This document shows positions 31,425 to 33,260 of a stretch of 33,260 bases of DNA, one piece after another. The position numbers and the translations under genes were made by a program. The notes below the pieces were generated by a model. That model was not told where the DNA came from. It searched no databases and was given only the letters and a program-made list of their open reading frames with translations. Location of the stretch: positions 1-33,260 of the forward strand of contig JAISBV010000047.1 in NCBI GenBank assembly GCA_031266025.1, read 5' to 3'. Numbering within the stretch: the first letter of the stretch is position 1; the number at the start of each line of letters is the position of its first letter. Origin of the DNA: Eubacteriales Family XIII. Incertae Sedis bacterium (GTDB lineage: Bacteria; Bacillota; Clostridia; Peptostreptococcales; Anaerovoracaceae).

Positions 31425-31448
31425 ATGTGCAATGTCGGAGCCGGAGAT

Positions 31449-33080
31449 ATGAACAAAAACATCAGAAATCAGTACAGGCATCATTCCAAGATACGGAGCG
31501 CGCATCAAGCCAAAGGATACAGCGACGCGGGGGCAAGCATGGCGCGCCGTGCGCTCAAAAAGTTTCTTCCGAACAGCGGTGCTCCCAACGAGGATATAGA
31601 CTGGAACAATTATACCCTCAGACAGCGCGGCCGCATGCTGTATATGGCGTCGCCCGTGGCAACGGCGGCAATCAACACGAACCGCACAAAGGTTATCGGC
31701 ATGGGCTTGACGCTCAAAAGCGCGGTCGACCTTGACGTTCTGGGGCTTACTCCGGAGGCGGCAAAAGTATGGCAACGGAAGACCGAAGCGGAGTTTCGCC
31801 TTTGGGCAAGCCAAAAGAAGAACTGCGACGCGACGGGAGTAAACACGTTCGAGGGGCTTCAACAGCTCGCTGTAAAGTCGTGGCTCATGAGCGGTGACGT
31901 ATTTGCCCTGATCAAGCGATATGCTCCGACGCCGGCGAACCCGTATACGCTCAGACTGCATCTGATTGAGGCCGACCGCGTAAGCACTCCCGTTAAGTAC
32001 GGCGCAGGGGCGGGCATACCCACCATGACGGATGGAAAGAACACCGCGACAGGCAACAAGATTTTCGACGGCGTTGAAGTGGATGCGAACGGCATGATCG
32101 TCGCTTACCATGTCCGCAACACATATCCGTTGCAGATCATAAGCGAGCCCACGGTGTGGACGCGCGTGGAAGCCTACGGTGAAAAAACCGGACTTCCCAA
32201 CATTCTGCAGGTCATGGACAGCGAGCGTTGTGACCAGTACAGGGGCGTAACCTATCTTGCACCGGTCATCGAACCGCTTTTGCAGCTCAGGCGATATACC
32301 GAAAGCGAGCTGGTGGCGGCATTGGTTCAGTCCTTTTTTACCGCATGGATTATCACCGAAACGGATCCCTCGCAAATCCCCATCAACAAAGTGGGCATGG
32401 GGGACGGGGACGATGTTCCGGACGAGTACGCTGACGGTATAGCGGAAAACGAAAACGAGCACGAGATGGGGCCGGCCACGGTGCTGCATTTGCAGGACGG
32501 CGAGGACGTCAAGTTCGGAGATCCGAATGTACCGACAGCCGGATTCGAGAACTTTGTTAAGACATTGTGTTGCATCGTAGGCGCGGCGCTTGAACTTCCG
32601 AAAGATATACTTCTCAAAGAATTCGGTAAAAGTTACTCCGCTTCCCGCGCGGCCCTGCTCGAAGCATGGGAAGCGTTTAAGATGCGCCGCAAGTGGTTTG
32701 TCGATGATTTCTGCCAACCCACATACGAGGTCTGGCTTGCGGAGGCGGTGGCGCGCGGTCGCGTAAAAGCGCCCGGATTTTTCGCCGATCCGCTTATTCG
32801 CGCCGCGTGGTGCGGTGCGCAATGGATCGGCCCCGTACAAGGGCAGCTCGACCCGACGAAAGAGGTCAAGGCAGCGATCTACAATGTGCAACGCGGTTTC
32901 AAGACGCACGAACAAGTAACCCGCGAGATGAGCGGCGGCGACTGGGAAGCGAACATTGAACAACTCGCGTTTGAATATGCGAGAATGCGCGAAGCGGGAA
33001 TCATGAACGAGCCGGTGTCCGAGGACAGTACCGAAGATGACGGCAACAAAACGGAAAAAGGAGATGAGGACAGTGAGTAA
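31449..33080 (+). CDS. Portal protein, lambda GpB family
   Basis: From ATG 31449 (GGAG upstream) the protein has 543 residues. Marks of the GpB portal family are YTLRQRGRMLYMASPVATAA near the N-terminus, SGDVFALIKRY, HLIEADRVSTP, GVTYLAPVIEPLLQLRRYTE and SYSASRAALLEAWEAFKMRR. It forms the dodecameric ring through which DNA enters the capsid. Length is normal. The start of the prohead protease gene overlaps its end by eight bases. Confidence 0.94.
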   Translation: MNKNIRNQYRHHSKIRSAHQAKGYSDAGASMARRALKKFLPNSGAPNEDIDWNNYTLRQRGRMLYMASPVATAAINTNRTKVIGMGLTLKSAVDLDVLGLTPEAAKVWQRKTEAEFRLWASQKKNCDATGVNTFEGLQQLAVKSWLMSGDVFALIKRYAPTPANPYTLRLHLIEADRVSTPVKYGAGAGIPTMTDGKNTATGNKIFDGVEVDANGMIVAYHVRNTYPLQIISEPTVWTRVEAYGEKTGLPNILQVMDSERCDQYRGVTYLAPVIEPLLQLRRYTESELVAALVQSFFTAWIITETDPSQIPINKVGMGDGDDVPDEYADGIAENENEHEMGPATVLHLQDGEDVKFGDPNVPTAGFENFVKTLCCIVGAALELPKDILLKEFGKSYSASRAALLEAWEAFKMRRKWFVDDFCQPTYEVWLAEAVARGRVKAPGFFADPLIRAAWCGAQWIGPVQGQLDPTKEVKAAIYNVQRGFKTHEQVTREMSGGDWEANIEQLAFEYARMREAGIMNEPVSEDSTEDDGNKTEKGDEDSE

Positions 33081-33260
33081 ACGATTTGCCGGAAAGAAGG
33101 CTGTCAGCATAAAGCGAGAGTTTTATACCATGGCAACGGTGAACGGCGATGAAGCAGAGATCGTCATGTACGGCAATATTGTCAGCAGACGCCCCGTTGA
33201 CTGGTGGACGGACGAGCCGATTGACGGCGACTTCATAATCCTCAGTGAATTTCTGAAGGA
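33073..33260 (+). CDS. ClpP-like prohead protease, N-terminal part
   Basis: GTG 33073, after GGAGATGAGG, overlaps the portal stop. The 62 visible residues include EIVMYGNIVSRRPVDWWTDE and GDFIILSEFL, the opening strands of the Clp-like head maturation protease that follows the portal in lambda-like phages (gpC position). The catalytic Ser and His lie past the window end. Confidence 0.82.
   Translation, partial: MSKRFAGKKAVSIKREFYTMATVNGDEAEIVMYGNIVSRRPVDWWTDEPIDGDFIILSEFLK

Noticed and set aside
31353-33110. 585-residue minus-strand open frame
   Set aside because: It mirrors the portal gene, which has clear family motifs. It has no ribosome site or recognisable protein features and arises from codon bias.

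Overview
The window carries the left part of an integrated temperate siphovirus-like prophage, preceded by about 0.85 kb of host chromosome. Strong AAAGGAGG-type ribosome binding sites, near-consensus sigma-A promoters, ATGA/TAATG gene overlaps, and an SSB ending in DDDIPF point to a low- to mid-GC Bacillota host, probably of the Clostridia. That assignment is inference; there is no rRNA or host marker gene. No tRNA, CRISPR array or reverse transcriptase was seen.

Host edge (1-850): the end of an antitoxin and a PIN-family toxin (a type II toxin-antitoxin pair), then the left end of an IS200/IS605-family element with a subterminal hairpin. The first 14 codons of its tnpA gene (MANKASSLAHTKWM) are intact, and phage sequence begins directly after them. 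The prophage therefore appears to be inserted in tnpA.

Lysogeny module (747-4660): on the minus strand, a large serine recombinase (integrase), a small lipoprotein (possibly superinfection exclusion) and an XRE repressor. A rightward 52-codon gene runs antisense to the repressor 3' end. The repressor and a divergent Cro-like gene share a switch region with two consensus promoters and a set of GTTTAA-type inverted repeats, one of which overlaps the cro stop codon. A membrane-anchored protein on the minus strand with its own promoter interrupts the start of the early operon.

Early operon (4782-24816, all plus strand): small accessory proteins; a DUF3560 protein; a sigma-like/XRE fusion; a recombination block (DUF1351, a Sak4-like P-loop protein, a PD-(D/E)XK nuclease, a NinB-like protein, a DUF3268 zinc protein, SSB, later RusA); a replication block (DnaD/Lin1244-like initiator carrying iterons and hairpins inside its gene, and a DnaC-like loader); a secreted SleB-like hydrolase; a ParB-like protein; a second lipoprotein; a candidate structured RNA; an adenine methyltransferase; a tyrosine recombinase; three HNH proteins; and an ArpU/RinA-like late regulator at the end.

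Early/late junction (24817-25604): a terminator, a strong promoter whose spacer is a perfect palindrome, two tiny membrane peptides, a ribbon-helix-helix-like protein and two more hairpins, one of them a clear terminator.

Late region (25626-33260): a small protein and a tail fibre/receptor-binding-like protein unusually placed upstream of the packaging genes, a fourth HNH gene, then the lambda-like order TerS, TerL (GpA family), gpW/DUF6148-like protein, portal (GpB family) and a ClpP-like prohead protease that runs off the window. Tail, lysis and right attachment site lie beyond the end.

An apparent single-base change at 6961 removes both the stop codon of one early gene and the start codon of the next.
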